Positions 25,777 to 36,082 of a stretch of 64,000 nucleotides of DNA are shown here, one piece after another. The stretch covers positions 1,488,001 through 1,552,000 of the forward strand of contig NZ_CP036289.1 of NCBI RefSeq assembly GCF_007748115.1. The letters run 5' to 3'. This stretch comes from Bremerella volcania. Its GTDB lineage: Bacteria > Planctomycetota > Planctomycetia > Pirellulales > Pirellulaceae. Each line of letters starts with the position of its first letter. The first letter of the stretch is position 1. The position numbers were made by a program, and so were the translations under genes. Under the pieces are notes generated by a model, which was not told the origin of the DNA, searched no databases, and saw only the letters and a list, made by a program, of their open reading frames with translations.

Positions 25777-27354
25777 CTATTCCTCTTCACCATCCGCCCA
25801 AAGCGTTACCGTCGGCGTGTCACCTGGTTTGAATCTCACCAGGATGTACTCATCCGATCCGCTTGCACGGAAGGTGATGTAGCCTGAGTAGGCGTTGAAC
25901 TGGAACTTGCCGTGTTCGTCGGAGTCGAGGGAGGTCCAGCCCTCGTCTCTCAGGTAGTCAGACCTGGGCATATCGTTATTGGGAATCGCGTGCTGCTGGA
26001 AGTAGGCCTCTTGCACTTGCGGATCGCAGCGCTTCTCGGAGACGATGATCCTGTGATTGGCAAGCGGTTGCCGAGTGTTCTTGTCAAGCACGATGCCAGT
26101 GATCGTCACCGGCGACTGAATCTTGAGTTTGACTGATTCCGCTTCTTCCCCGCGGCGCACGACGCGAAGGTTCACACGCGAGTAATGTTGCTGTTGGTAA
26201 GCGTTCAACACCAACTGGCTGTCGGCAGGCAGCCGCAACTCAAAAGAACCAGGCTTTTCTATTTTGAGCTTATCGTAGACCTCCCCTAACAAGGGATTGG
26301 TACCTAGGTAGTCGATCATGATTTCGCTGGATTCGTCGTCGTCCAGCTTCACGCTCGGATCGACGTCCACCACACCTCGTAGCGTGACAAGCTCGGGCAA
26401 GGTGACCTCCTTGAAGACTGGGATTTTTCTCGCAACCCAGTCGGGTTTTCCGAACTCGACTCGCTGGGGGTAGTAGCCATCCTTGAAGATCTTAATTACG
26501 CCGCCTGTGAGGATCGGCAAGTCGATCGTCGCCCGCCCCTGGGCGTCGGTGGCTGTAAAGTAAGACTGGTCGAGTGGATCGTAGCCAGTAACGCTGAAGG
26601 CACGGACCGCGACGAAGGCCTCTGACAGAGGCTTGCCGTCTGGACTGCGCACAACCACTTCCCGTGGAAGAACCCTTTTCACTTCGATGGGAGTTACGAC
26701 ATTGATCTTGTCACTACGGCGAGTTGCACGGTTACCAAACACTTGGACGCCAGCCAACTTACCAGGCATTCGGGCAACCAGTGTATCGATGAGCTTTACC
26801 GAGAGAACGTAAGCTCGACCATTTCCATCCGTTGTCGCAGCCAATCGCGGACCCAAGGGGCAAGCAACAAACACCGTGATGCCTGCCTGAGGTTTGCCGT
26901 CTTCATCGATGACGCAAACCTGGTGGTACTTTTCTTCCAGCAACACCAGTTTTTTGATCGGCTGAGTATCCCCGTCTTTATGAATAGTCTCGGATGCGTA
27001 GTTACCCTTCCCGTCACGAACGAGGACGTGAATGGTTACGTCCCCCAAGTGCTTTGGCGGATTGCATGAAAACCGCCCGTTGGCATCGGTCTTTGTCTCC
27101 CAGGTCTCGATCGGATAAGCCGACATCCCGGAGTGCTTTTTGTACTCCCAATAGCCGAGTACCTCGGCCCCTTCGACCGGCGTACCGTCCAGATCGTAAA
27201 CGATGCCATCCCCAAACCGACCAATCGGAGCTTTGGGAATGGGGACCTTGAGTGGCTCGGGACGCTTGGTCGACTCGGGGGCATCATCCCCAGGAGCCGC
27301 CCAAGCGGTGCTGGCCGTCACAAGGATGAGCAGTAAGAAGACGCACCAGCGCAT
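25777..27354 (-). CDS. Secreted carboxypeptidase-regulatory-like domain protein
   Basis: 525 residues with signal peptide (MRWCVFLLLILVTASTAWA). It contains several Ig-like beta-sandwich segments of the CarboxypepD_reg/prealbumin-like type: DGIVYDLDGTPVEGAEVLGYW with TKTDANGRFSCNPP, VIDEDGKPQAGITVFV with ATTDGNGRAYV, and VRSPDGKPLSEAFVAV with TATDAQGRATI, then a final domain (ITGIVLDKNTRQPLANHRIIV) with DSDEHGKFQF. No catalytic residues. Probably an extracellular binding or structural protein. It is 123 bases upstream of the radical SAM gene on the same strand and may head that operon. Confidence 0.85.
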   Translation of the reverse strand: MRWCVFLLLILVTASTAWAAPGDDAPESTKRPEPLKVPIPKAPIGRFGDGIVYDLDGTPVEGAEVLGYWEYKKHSGMSAYPIETWETKTDANGRFSCNPPKHLGDVTIHVLVRDGKGNYASETIHKDGDTQPIKKLVLLEEKYHQVCVIDEDGKPQAGITVFVACPLGPRLAATTDGNGRAYVLSVKLIDTLVARMPGKLAGVQVFGNRATRRSDKINVVTPIEVKRVLPREVVVRSPDGKPLSEAFVAVRAFSVTGYDPLDQSYFTATDAQGRATIDLPILTGGVIKIFKDGYYPQRVEFGKPDWVARKIPVFKEVTLPELVTLRGVVDVDPSVKLDDDESSEIMIDYLGTNPLLGEVYDKLKIEKPGSFELRLPADSQLVLNAYQQQHYSRVNLRVVRRGEEAESVKLKIQSPVTITGIVLDKNTRQPLANHRIIVSEKRCDPQVQEAYFQQHAIPNNDMPRSDYLRDEGWTSLDSDEHGKFQFNAYSGYITFRASGSDEYILVRFKPGDTPTVTLWADGEEE

Positions 27355-27608
27355 GGGTATTCACCTCGGTGATCGACAAACGGACAGGTCATCGAAGGTT
27401 ATCTCGGTCCCTGACAAAAGTCCAGCAAATCGGCCGTTTATTGGCTGAGTGACGCTGGGAAGGGGCGAGTCGTTAGACCTGCCGATTCCGTGTCTGGCAT
27501 CCGCTACGTAACGACTGCCGTTGATTTCGATTTTCGTCTGCCTCGATTCCGAGGTAGGATAATCAACTCAGATCTTGGCAGTGCCACCTCGAGCGGAAGG
27601 AACGAGCC

Positions 27609-28397
27609 ATGAAGAATCAATTATTTGCAGGCCACCACTTCGCCATGGGATTGATCGTGCTTGCGTGTGCCAGTTCGCGGGGCGTCGCGGCTGCCGAGGA
27701 GCCGGCTGCGAAGCCTTCCAGTTACGTCGCTGCGACCGTGTTCGATGAGGACGTCCGTCTGCGCGTCATCTCGGAGGCCGAAGTGGAGCACAACCGAGCG
27801 AAGCTTTCTGATAAGGACTTTGCCCGGTGGCAAGCGGACTCGCGCTGGCGGCCGCTTGTCAGTAAGGTTTCGTACCAGGTCATGTCGGATTGGGCAGAGC
27901 AGAATAATGTGCGACCCAGTCGGGAAGAGATTCAGCAGCTTTTCGCCGATGAGGCCACGCAGCATCTTCAGCCATACGCATCTCCCGAGGGGAAAAAACA
28001 AGTGGCCGCCGCGATGGGATGGGGGATCGGAGCGAGTGTCGACTGGGTCACGGCCAAAGCGCTGCACGAAAAGTACGGCGGACCGATTGCCATCAGTTCG
28101 TTTGGCGGATGCATCGCGATCGAGGGGCGCAACCGGTTGGTCAAAGAGTAAGCAGCCGCCGGCAAGATCCACTTCTCCGATCCCGAACTGGAAAAACTGT
28201 TCTGGGAGGGAATGGGCAATCCTGCCGTTCTGGACGTGACGATCCGTGAGCCTGAGCGCATTGCCCGCCACTTCGAGCGACCTCCCTGGCAAGGCTGGGG
28301 CGCCAGAACGGCGAAATGGTTGGACAAGAATGCCGATCTCTGGAAAGCCCCTGACGCCGGGCAAGAGGAAGACCAGGATGCCCAAGCGACTGAATGA
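27609..28397 (+). pseudogene. Secreted protein gene interrupted by an in-frame TAA
   Basis: The frame from ATG 27609 encodes 180 residues (signal peptide to about 28, then helical, with WRPLVSKVSYQVMSDWAEQNNVRPSREEIQQLF reminiscent of SurA-type chaperone N-domains) and stops at TAA 28149. In the same frame the sequence continues without a break for 81 more protein-like residues (AAAGKIHFSDPELEKLFWEG and on) to TGA at 28395. One base change would restore a 262-residue protein. It may be a recent pseudogene, a truncated active form or a sequencing error. No frameshift is needed. Confidence 0.65.
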
Positions 28398-28518
28398 GAC
28401 GCGAGCCCCAACGTTCGCTTCCGGTATGATCGTCAGGCATCTCACCAGGATTTGCTCATGACATCTCCCCGTTGATCACCCCAAAACAAGCACTTGCACA
28501 AGAAAGCGTAGAGCCGCC

Positions 28519-29067
28519 GTGGGACTTTTTGACTTCTTCAAGAAACCGAAGCCCAGCGTACCGCTTCCTCAGCTATGTTACGACGTCGCGTACTTCGTGC
28601 TGCCCCACTACGCGCATGAAGACTTTGAGAAGCTTGACGGGATGTGTCGTGAAACGCCAGGCACCGCCGGCCCGTTCTTCTACGTCATGGCCTGTCAAAT
28701 GCGCAAAGTCGAGCCTGACGTCGAGACCGCCAAAACGTTCCATTGGCATGTCGGGTCTTTCCATGGGGTTGTCGATTACCTGACGCTTGCCTATCCGACT
28801 CCCCCGCCGGTCGACATGGCCGGCAAGTCACCTGAGGAGTTGTTGCGTTCGCAGCCCCCGTTGGTTCTGGCTCCGTATTTTTCCTCCGTTTTACGGGATC
28901 GCGAAGGGAAGATCAGCTACTATATTCTCGGACAATCGCCGCTGGGTGGCCGCACGACCTTGCGATGCATTACGGCCGATGGCGCGAACTGCAACCTGGG
29001 GCCAGGGCCAACGCCTACGATTGAGCAGTTCCACGCCGCGTTGAGCAAAACGGTGGAGCCTGAATAG
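28519..29067 (+). CDS. Hypothetical protein
   Basis: 182 residues from GTG 28519. Begins MGLFDFFKKPKPS, an N-terminus common to cytoplasmic proteins of unknown function near secretion systems. The body has two alpha/beta parts: LCYDVAYFVLPHYAHEDFEKLDGMC and a beta-rich C-terminal half (GKISYYILGQSPLGGRTTLRCIT). No signal peptide, no motif recognised. It may belong with the preceding interrupted gene (122-base gap). Confidence 0.68.
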   Translation: MGLFDFFKKPKPSVPLPQLCYDVAYFVLPHYAHEDFEKLDGMCRETPGTAGPFFYVMACQMRKVEPDVETAKTFHWHVGSFHGVVDYLTLAYPTPPPVDMAGKSPEELLRSQPPLVLAPYFSSVLRDREGKISYYILGQSPLGGRTTLRCITADGANCNLGPGPTPTIEQFHAALSKTVEPE

Positions 29068-29274
29068 TTGGTGTTGTATCGCGAAAGAGACGCCCTTTCA
29101 GATCTTGAACCCAAGCGTACGAAGCTTGTTGTAGGTTTGTCGTCTTGAACACTCGGCAACTGGTTGGTTTGGTACCTGCGGACTCGGCTTAGCTCGGCTG
29201 ACCGCTCGCTGATTCAATGACTACCAGGCCGTGCTCCGCGATCGAAGGGTGCTCTCGTTGAGTGCGTCCAATAT

Positions 29275-29317
29275 CGCAGAGAGGAGAGAGACAGATTGGT
29301 CATTGCTCCTCTCTGCG
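29275..29317 (-). terminator. Hairpin downstream of the ABC operon
   Basis: CGCAGAGAGGAG and CTCCTCTCTGCG form a perfect 12-pair stem around a 19-base loop, 18 bases past the ATPase stop. No T-run, so it may stabilise the mRNA end instead of terminating by itself. Confidence 0.5.
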
Positions 29318-29334
29318 TGGAACGTCGTTTCGCC

Positions 29335-30042
<708 letters not shown>

Positions 30043-30045
30043 CGC

Positions 30046-31272
30046 TTACACCTCCCGGAAACAGATGCATGGATCGAGATGGGCCGCTCCCTGAGCTGGC
30101 CACCACGCGGCAACCAGCGCGACGAGCGTAGCCGCCACAATGGAAGCCAGCGACGTGCCGATCAGCGGCGTGATCGCCACGCCTGCCCAGACCGGACCGG
30201 CGATGATCGCGGCCACGACGCCGACCAGGCATCCGACGCTGCCTGCACCTAGCCCCAAGACAAAGGCCTTGCCCAGGAACAGCTTCTGAATGAACCCTGG
30301 CGTAGCGCCGAGCGCCATCAACGTGCCAATCTCGCGGCGGCGTTCCCGCACGTTCGACGCGATCGAACCGGCCAGGCCGGCTCCACCGACGACGATCATC
30401 ACGGCCAGCACGATCCACGACGTCTTGGCCATCAGGGCGTTGACGCCGACCTGCGTTTCGACCACCTGCGAGATCGTGACGACCTTGGCTTCCGGCAGAA
30501 GCTCGCGCAGCTGTGGTACCAGGCTGCCAGCCGCGTCTTCGCAGCAGCCGACAATTTCAATCGCATTGCAGGTCGAGTCTTTCTTCCACAGACGCTGGAT
30601 CGAATGCAGATGCGCGAACACGCGTCCGTCATCCACGGTGCCCGTCACGGGAAGAATGCCGATTACGGTGAAGTTCTCGTCTTGAAGCTTCAGCCGATCG
30701 TTGACCTGGCAGTTCAGCTTCTGGGCGACGTCGGCACCCAGGACGAGCGCCTGCTTATCGAGATTCTGGATGGCTCGATGTTTGACTAGCGCCTCCGGTG
30801 CTTTCAGGTCGTCGCTGGTGGCGACGCTGGCCTTATTGCAGCAGCCGGTTTCGGTCGCGGTCATGAACATGGTCGTTGCCTGCCAGGTGGCCAGCGATTC
30901 GACTTCCGACTGCGGCAGGATACCGGTAATCGCCACCGGATGGCCGTTAAGCTCGGTCGAGACGTTCAATCGCGGCGAAACCTGTTCGACGCCGGACAAA
31001 CCGGCGAGGAAGATTTCGGCGACGTATTCTTCCGGTAGCGTGCCGCCGTTTTGATCGGCGGCATAATAATCTTGCAGCGTGGCCTCCTTGGGAAGGACCA
31101 GGATGTTGGCTCCCAGGTTGGTCAGCTGCTTTGACACGGCTTCTTCCGAATGGACCGTGACGTGGCGAATCGCCACCAGGGCAGCGACTCCTAAAAAAAT
31201 GGTCAGGCTGTTGAACGCCACCCCAGCCGGGCGCGACTTCAGCTCGTGCCAGATGATGGAACGAAGGTTCAT
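30046..31272 (-). CDS. FtsX/MacB-type ABC permease with Cys pairs
   Basis: 408 residues: an N-terminal helix (about 18-36), a periplasmic domain of about 230 residues, and three C-terminal helices with the FtsX signature SNVRERRREIGTLMALGA. The periplasmic domain is unusual in carrying TGCCNKA (about 142-148), a Cys in LNCQV, and a second cluster STCNAIEIVGCCEDAAG; this is rare in LolCE/MacB proteins and points to metal or disulfide chemistry. Partner of the ATPase and probably of the thioredoxin-fold protein encoded just upstream (24-base gap). Confidence 0.9.
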   Translation of the reverse strand: MNLRSIIWHELKSRPAGVAFNSLTIFLGVAALVAIRHVTVHSEEAVSKQLTNLGANILVLPKEATLQDYYAADQNGGTLPEEYVAEIFLAGLSGVEQVSPRLNVSTELNGHPVAITGILPQSEVESLATWQATTMFMTATETGCCNKASVATSDDLKAPEALVKHRAIQNLDKQALVLGADVAQKLNCQVNDRLKLQDENFTVIGILPVTGTVDDGRVFAHLHSIQRLWKKDSTCNAIEIVGCCEDAAGSLVPQLRELLPEAKVVTISQVVETQVGVNALMAKTSWIVLAVMIVVGGAGLAGSIASNVRERRREIGTLMALGATPGFIQKLFLGKAFVLGLGAGSVGCLVGVVAAIIAGPVWAGVAITPLIGTSLASIVAATLVALVAAWWPAQGAAHLDPCICFREV

Positions 31273-31296
31273 CGTGTTTCCTTCTCGGTAAGTGGC

Positions 31297-32073
31297 TTAG
31301 CGGCGCGTGGCGGTGGACTGCGATGCCTGGGCGTTGCCGGCATGCTTACAATTCGGATCGTCACAGCACTTGCCCGCCTTGTGGATCGCGGCGGCGATTT
31401 GGTCGGCCGTCGACGTGCCGGAGAAGTGCCCGACGAGAACCCCAGGCGGAGCAATCAGCGCCGCGTAAGGTCCTTGAACCTGGTCGGCATCGACTTTGAG
31501 CTGCTGCATGAGACGAGCTTCGGTCGCGTCTTGCACGTTCAAGCCGATCAGGGCCATACGGTCCTTAAACATCGGATCTAGTTGCAAGGCGCGGACGCCT
31601 GCCGGAACGGCGGCCTGTTCTGACTTGGTCAAGCAAACGAAAACGAGCTTCTGGGCTTGCAGTTCTTTCATGCACTCCATCATGACTGGTGGAACGATCG
31701 CCGCGTCGATGTTGGCCTTGGCAACCTGGCGAGGGAACAAGCCCGTGACGGCTCCGTTGGGTGCGACGGCCACGGTCATCGGCATCGGTGCACGGCTGAC
31801 CTGAAACTTTTCGGCCAGCGCCTGCCCCTGGGCGGAAGCCATGCTGGCCGTTGCCAAGGTGGCTTGTTGGGGTTGGTCGGAAATCGATTGCTGCACGACC
31901 TGCAGCATCTTTTGCGTTTGTGGCGAGTTGTCTTTGTAGAAGACGATGAACGTAAACTGTCCGGCTTGTTGGGCCTGTTGCAAAGTCGCGCCGGCATCAG
32001 CCTGGGCGAAGCTGACGCTGTACAGGGAAAGCAAACAGGCAAGTGCCATTGCGGCATGGGTGATGATCTTCAT
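31297..32073 (-). CDS. Secreted thioredoxin-fold-like protein with Cys-rich tail
   Basis: 258 residues from ATG 32073 (AAAGGA upstream); frame extends further but the start coincides with a signal peptide (MKIITHAAMALACLLSLYSVSFAQA). Two thioredoxin-like half-domains are suggested: QFTFIVFYKDNSPQTQKMLQ then a repeat-like KLVFVCLTKSEQ and GPYAALIAPPGVLVGHF. There is no CxxC active site, but the tail has HKAGKCCDDPNCKHAG, a likely metal site. Non-catalytic thioredoxin folds of this kind accompany envelope transport systems. Third gene of the Cys-rich operon. Confidence 0.78.
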   Translation of the reverse strand: MKIITHAAMALACLLSLYSVSFAQADAGATLQQAQQAGQFTFIVFYKDNSPQTQKMLQVVQQSISDQPQQATLATASMASAQGQALAEKFQVSRAPMPMTVAVAPNGAVTGLFPRQVAKANIDAAIVPPVMMECMKELQAQKLVFVCLTKSEQAAVPAGVRALQLDPMFKDRMALIGLNVQDATEARLMQQLKVDADQVQGPYAALIAPPGVLVGHFSGTSTADQIAAAIHKAGKCCDDPNCKHAGNAQASQSTATRR

Positions 32074-32101
32074 CGGAATCCTTTCGGATGAAATGTCGTA
32101 C

Positions 32102-32257
32102 TTATGAAATGGTGCCTGAACGCGGGCTCTTGGCGTATCGGCTCGTGATGAAACCGCCACGCGGCGGAGGCATTACCAGGTAGTCATTGCCGTTGTCGAA
32201 GTGGTAGAAACGCTGACCATCACGCATGAAGAACATGCAAGTCAGCCGGTGTGACAT
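32102..32257 (-). CDS. 51-residue ORF coupled to the Cys/His-rich gene
   Basis: Starts at an ATG overlapping the upstream stop in a TAATG junction and ends TAA at 32102. The protein (MSHRLTCMFFMRDGQRFYHF then DNGNDYLVMPPPRGGF and a basic tail) is aromatic- and Met-rich with one Cys, and has no signal peptide or transmembrane helix. The next gene starts 28 bases further on. It is too short for routine gene calling, but the junction and composition argue that it is translated. No family recognised. Confidence 0.6.
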   Translation of the reverse strand: MSHRLTCMFFMRDGQRFYHFDNGNDYLVMPPPRGGFITSRYAKSPRSGTIS

Positions 32258-32742
32258 TAAAGCGTGAGGACCGCCAGGGAGAGATGGAGGCGCAGCTTGG
32301 GTGTCAGGAGTAACGTCGATCGCTCAGAGAATCTTGGTGGATGAAACTGTGGGTCGCTTTCGATCGCCAGGCAGGCCGTGTCGAGCCAGGCCAGATCGAC
32401 CGGTCCAAGCAGCGCATCGGTCAGGCCATCGCAGGCCGACTCATCCTGAATGAACGCACACTTGGCCTTGCCGCAGCCGAGGCATTGTTCGTCGGGATGC
32501 GGAACCGTTTCCGAGGTCGTCTCGGCGGGCACTTCGCTGGTAGCAGGCTGCAAGCAGAGTTGCGGCCTGGCATCGTGATGGTGATGCTCGCAACAAAGGC
32601 AGCCCGTTTGACACGCGTCGGCGTGGTCGTGATGCTCCCCTGCGCTCAGGCAACGAGCGCAGCAGCCGAGCACGCAGTGAATGATCACTGCCAGAACTGC
32701 CATCATTGCTGTCGCCCGTCGAGGCATCGCTTCAAATCCCAC
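32257..32742 (-). CDS. Cys/His-rich membrane-anchored or secreted protein
   Basis: 161 residues from GTG 32742, or 156 from ATG 32727. The N-terminal hydrophobic helix (TAMMAVLAVIIHCVLGCCARC) is followed by AGEHHDHADACQTGCLCCEHHHHDARPQLC and later CLGCGKAKC, giving over a dozen Cys and many His within 90 residues. Proteins with this start (…HCVLGCC followed by HH runs) sit beside heavy-metal efflux genes in planctomycetes, from memory. Likely a metal-binding envelope protein at the head of the ABC operon. Metal identity cannot be told. Confidence 0.78.
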   Translation of the reverse strand: MGFEAMPRRATAMMAVLAVIIHCVLGCCARCLSAGEHHDHADACQTGCLCCEHHHHDARPQLCLQPATSEVPAETTSETVPHPDEQCLGCGKAKCAFIQDESACDGLTDALLGPVDLAWLDTACLAIESDPQFHPPRFSERSTLLLTPKLRLHLSLAVLTL

Positions 32743-33032
32743 GCGATCGGTAAAACTTCCGCCTTCGGTATATTCGTCCCGCGGGTGGGTCTTCCTGAAT
32801 GGTTTCTAGAGGAATTGGCGGAAGAGTTGGAGATCGATTGACGGTAGTCGTTGTTTCACGATTGGGCGGGAACTAAGGTGAAGCACAAGCCACGCAGATC
32901 AGGCGAAGAAGGGTTCACTATCGAATCATTCAGGTCAGATCAATCGATATGAATGCATGTTTGGCAAATCGGGCATTGAGGGATATACTTGAGGGATTAT
33001 CCCGCCATCCCTTAGCTTCCTTGGAATACGTG

Positions 33033-36000
33033 ATGTCGCTTCGTCGAGTTCTTTTCCTTTGCCTGGCTCTCGTTGTGGCCGTTGGTCTCGATGGGCGTCT
33101 GGCCATGGCCGAGTCTACGATTGATTTCAATCGCGACATTCGTCCGATCTTTGCCGCGCGATGCTTTGCGTGCCACGGCCCCGATGAGTCGCACCGTGAG
33201 GCCGATCTGCGGTTGGACCAGCGCGAAGCGGCCATCGATTACGGAGCGATTGTCCCAGGCACACCGGACGAGAGCCTGCTGGTCGAACGGATCTTAAGCG
33301 ACGATCCCGACCTGGTGATGCCCCCACCGCATACCAACGACACGCTGACGGCCGAGCAGAAAGAGAAGTTTCAAAGGTGGATTCAAGAGGGAGCCCCCTA
33401 CGCCGAGCACTGGGCATTCGTGCCGCCGGAGAAGCCGCCGGTGCCAGAGGTTTCAGATCCCAATTGGCCCAGGGGCGACATCGATCGGTTTGTGCTGGCT
33501 CGCCTTGAGAAGGAAGGGTTGCAGCCTTCACCGGAAGCGGATAGATACGCACTGGTTCGCCGCGTGTACCTGGACCTGATCGGACTGCCCCCGACACCCG
33601 CCGAGGCGGACGCATTCGTTCACGACCAGGATCCTCAGGCGTATGAAAAGCTGGTCGATCGTTTGTTGGCGTCTCCGCACTACGGCGAACGGTGGGCCCG
33701 CGAGTGGTTGGACCTGGCTCGCTACTCCGATACCAACGGCTACGAGAAAGACCGTCCCCGTTCGATCTGGCCTTACCGAGACTGGGTCATTCGCGCGATC
33801 AACGACGACATGCCGTTCGATCAATTCACGATCGAGCAAATTGCCGGCGACATGCTGCCCGATGCAACCGAAAGCCAGAAGATCGCGACCGGCTTTCACC
33901 GCAATACGATGCTCAACGAAGAAGGGGGGATCGACCCGCTCGAGTACCGTTTCTATGCGATGGTCGACCGCGTCGCCACGACCGGGACCGTTTGGCTGGG
34001 GCTGACCGTGGGATGTGCCCAGTGCCACACGCACAAGTACGACCCGATCACGCATACCGACTACTACTCGTTCATGGCCTTGATGAATAACGCCGACGAG
34101 CCAGATTTCCATATTCAACCAGACGATATCGTCAAGCGTCGTGAGGAACTCACCGCGCAGATCGAAAAGCTGACGGCGGAACTCGCCAGGCAGTTTCCAC
34201 CGATGGAAGGAGAGGGAGAGGAAGACGAGCGGCGTCAAGCGAACCTTCAGGCCAAGCGTTCGGCCTGGCTGGAGACTGCCAGGGCCGAGGCCACCAAGTG
34301 GCAACCCCTGCCAGCCACTAAGCTGGAAAGCAATATGCCGAAGCTGGAGTCGCTGCCGGATCACTCGATTCTTTCCAGTGGGGACATCACCAAGCGTGAC
34401 GTGTTTACGTTGACCTACACGATCGACGCCAGCCAATTGCCTCTGACGGCATTGCGGCTCGAAGCGATGGCGGACCCTCGCTTACCGGCCGGCGGCCCAG
34501 GACGCACCTACTACGAAGGCCGGGAAGGGGACTTCTTTCTCAGTGAGCTATCTGCCAGGTTCGATGGCCACCCGGTCAAGCTGGACGGCGCCTCGCAGAG
34601 CTACGGCAAGATCAGCATCGGCAGTGGTAGTGCCGACGCGGCCAACGTGCTCGATGGCGACGGTTCGACCGGTTGGTCGACCGCTCAGCGGGAAGGAGAG
34701 TCGCATCAGTTGGTGGTCAATTTGCCGCAGCCGATCACTACGCCCGGCGAGTTGAAGATTCAGCTGTTGTTCGAACGCCACTTCGCGGCCAGCCTGGGAA
34801 GATTCCGCTTTTCGGCGGCCTCGCTCGATCGACAGGCCACGGCCAAAGAGATGCCCGTTGAAATGGAATCGCTGCTCGCCAAATCCGCGGAAGAGCTTTC
34901 GCCTGAGCAGCAGGAACAGATCGATCACTACTATCTTTCGATTGCCCCGGAACTGGCCGACGCTCGCAAGCCGATCGATGAGCTGCGAAAGAAGATGCCG
35001 GCGTTTCCCAAGACGCTCGTGATGCAAGAGCGACCCGCCGACAACCCACGCCCGACGTTTCTTCATCACCGAGGCGAGTACCTGAGCCCGAAAGAGGCGG
35101 TCACGCCGCGCGTGCCGGAGTTTTTGGGGGACGAATTGACCGATGGTCCGAGTAACCGCTTGGAGCTTGCGCGGTGGCTGGTCAGTCAAGAAAATCCTTT
35201 GACGGCCCGGGTGGTGGTGAACCGAGCCTGGCAGGCGCTGTTTGGCCGAGGACTGGCCGAAAGCAGTGGCGACTTTGGGACGCAGTCGGATCCGCCGACC
35301 CATCCGGAGTTGCTCGATTACCTGGCTTGCTCGCTGATGGAGAATGGCTGGTCGATGAAAGGGCTGCATCGCCAGATCGTGCTCAGTGCAACCTATCGCC
35401 AGACGGCAGACGCTCCGGGGGAACTTCGCGCGGAGGATCCTGCGAATCGGCTCCTAGCCCGCGGCCCTCGGTTTCGCGTCGATGCGGAAATCGTCCGCGA
35501 CATTATGCTCAAGGCCAGCGGTCAGTTCTCGGACAAGATGTTCGGCCCCGGCGTCTATCCGCCGCAGCCTGAGAGCGTGACGGCGCTGGCCTACGGAGAT
35601 TTCAAGTGGAAGCCATCGACCGGCAAAGATCGCTATCGTCGCTCGATTTACACGTTCAGCAAACGCACGACCCCCTTCGCGGCGTTTGCGGTGTTCGATG
35701 CACCGAGCGGTGAGGTATGCACGGCCAAACGAGATCGCAGCAACACGCCGCTGCAAGCGTTGACGCTGCTGAATGACGCGATGTACATCGAACTGGCCCA
35801 GGCGTTGGCAACAGCGGCCCAGCGCGAGTCGTCGACGCCGGAAGCGATTGCCGAGAACATTTTCCGGCGTCTGCTGACGCGGCCGCCTGCCGAGGACGAA
35901 TTGAAGGTGATCCTGGCGTTTCGAAATCAACAACTCGCTCGACTGCAAAGTGGAGAGCTTGACGTCCAGGTCATTGGCTCGCAGAAATCGAGTTCGCCAG

Positions 36001-36068
36001 AGCAAGCGGCTTGGGTCATGGTGGCTCGCTCGCTGATGAACCTGGACGAAGCCGTTACCAAACCTTAA
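33033..36068 (+). CDS. Planctomycete cytochrome c (PSCyt1) / DUF1549 / DUF1553 protein
   Basis: 1011 residues from ATG 33033, where a signal peptide begins (MSLRRVLFLCLALVVAVGLD). A frame extends to 32949 but the extra residues are unlikely. The PSCyt1 domain at about 30-125 has the haem motif CFACH at 44-48 and a distal Met in DPDLVMPPP. DUF1549 follows (about 140-350) with a second CAQCH near 330, then a long insert and DUF1553 (about 680-960). This architecture is nearly confined to planctomycetes and relatives. It is paired with a DUF1501 gene, as usual. Role unknown; exported, probably haem-bearing. Confidence 0.95.
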   Translation: MSLRRVLFLCLALVVAVGLDGRLAMAESTIDFNRDIRPIFAARCFACHGPDESHREADLRLDQREAAIDYGAIVPGTPDESLLVERILSDDPDLVMPPPHTNDTLTAEQKEKFQRWIQEGAPYAEHWAFVPPEKPPVPEVSDPNWPRGDIDRFVLARLEKEGLQPSPEADRYALVRRVYLDLIGLPPTPAEADAFVHDQDPQAYEKLVDRLLASPHYGERWAREWLDLARYSDTNGYEKDRPRSIWPYRDWVIRAINDDMPFDQFTIEQIAGDMLPDATESQKIATGFHRNTMLNEEGGIDPLEYRFYAMVDRVATTGTVWLGLTVGCAQCHTHKYDPITHTDYYSFMALMNNADEPDFHIQPDDIVKRREELTAQIEKLTAELARQFPPMEGEGEEDERRQANLQAKRSAWLETARAEATKWQPLPATKLESNMPKLESLPDHSILSSGDITKRDVFTLTYTIDASQLPLTALRLEAMADPRLPAGGPGRTYYEGREGDFFLSELSARFDGHPVKLDGASQSYGKISIGSGSADAANVLDGDGSTGWSTAQREGESHQLVVNLPQPITTPGELKIQLLFERHFAASLGRFRFSAASLDRQATAKEMPVEMESLLAKSAEELSPEQQEQIDHYYLSIAPELADARKPIDELRKKMPAFPKTLVMQERPADNPRPTFLHHRGEYLSPKEAVTPRVPEFLGDELTDGPSNRLELARWLVSQENPLTARVVVNRAWQALFGRGLAESSGDFGTQSDPPTHPELLDYLACSLMENGWSMKGLHRQIVLSATYRQTADAPGELRAEDPANRLLARGPRFRVDAEIVRDIMLKASGQFSDKMFGPGVYPPQPESVTALAYGDFKWKPSTGKDRYRRSIYTFSKRTTPFAAFAVFDAPSGEVCTAKRDRSNTPLQALTLLNDAMYIELAQALATAAQRESSTPEAIAENIFRRLLTRPPAEDELKVILAFRNQQLARLQSGELDVQVIGSQKSSSPEQAAWVMVARSLMNLDEAVTKP

Positions 36069-36082
36069 GAAACACAACATCC

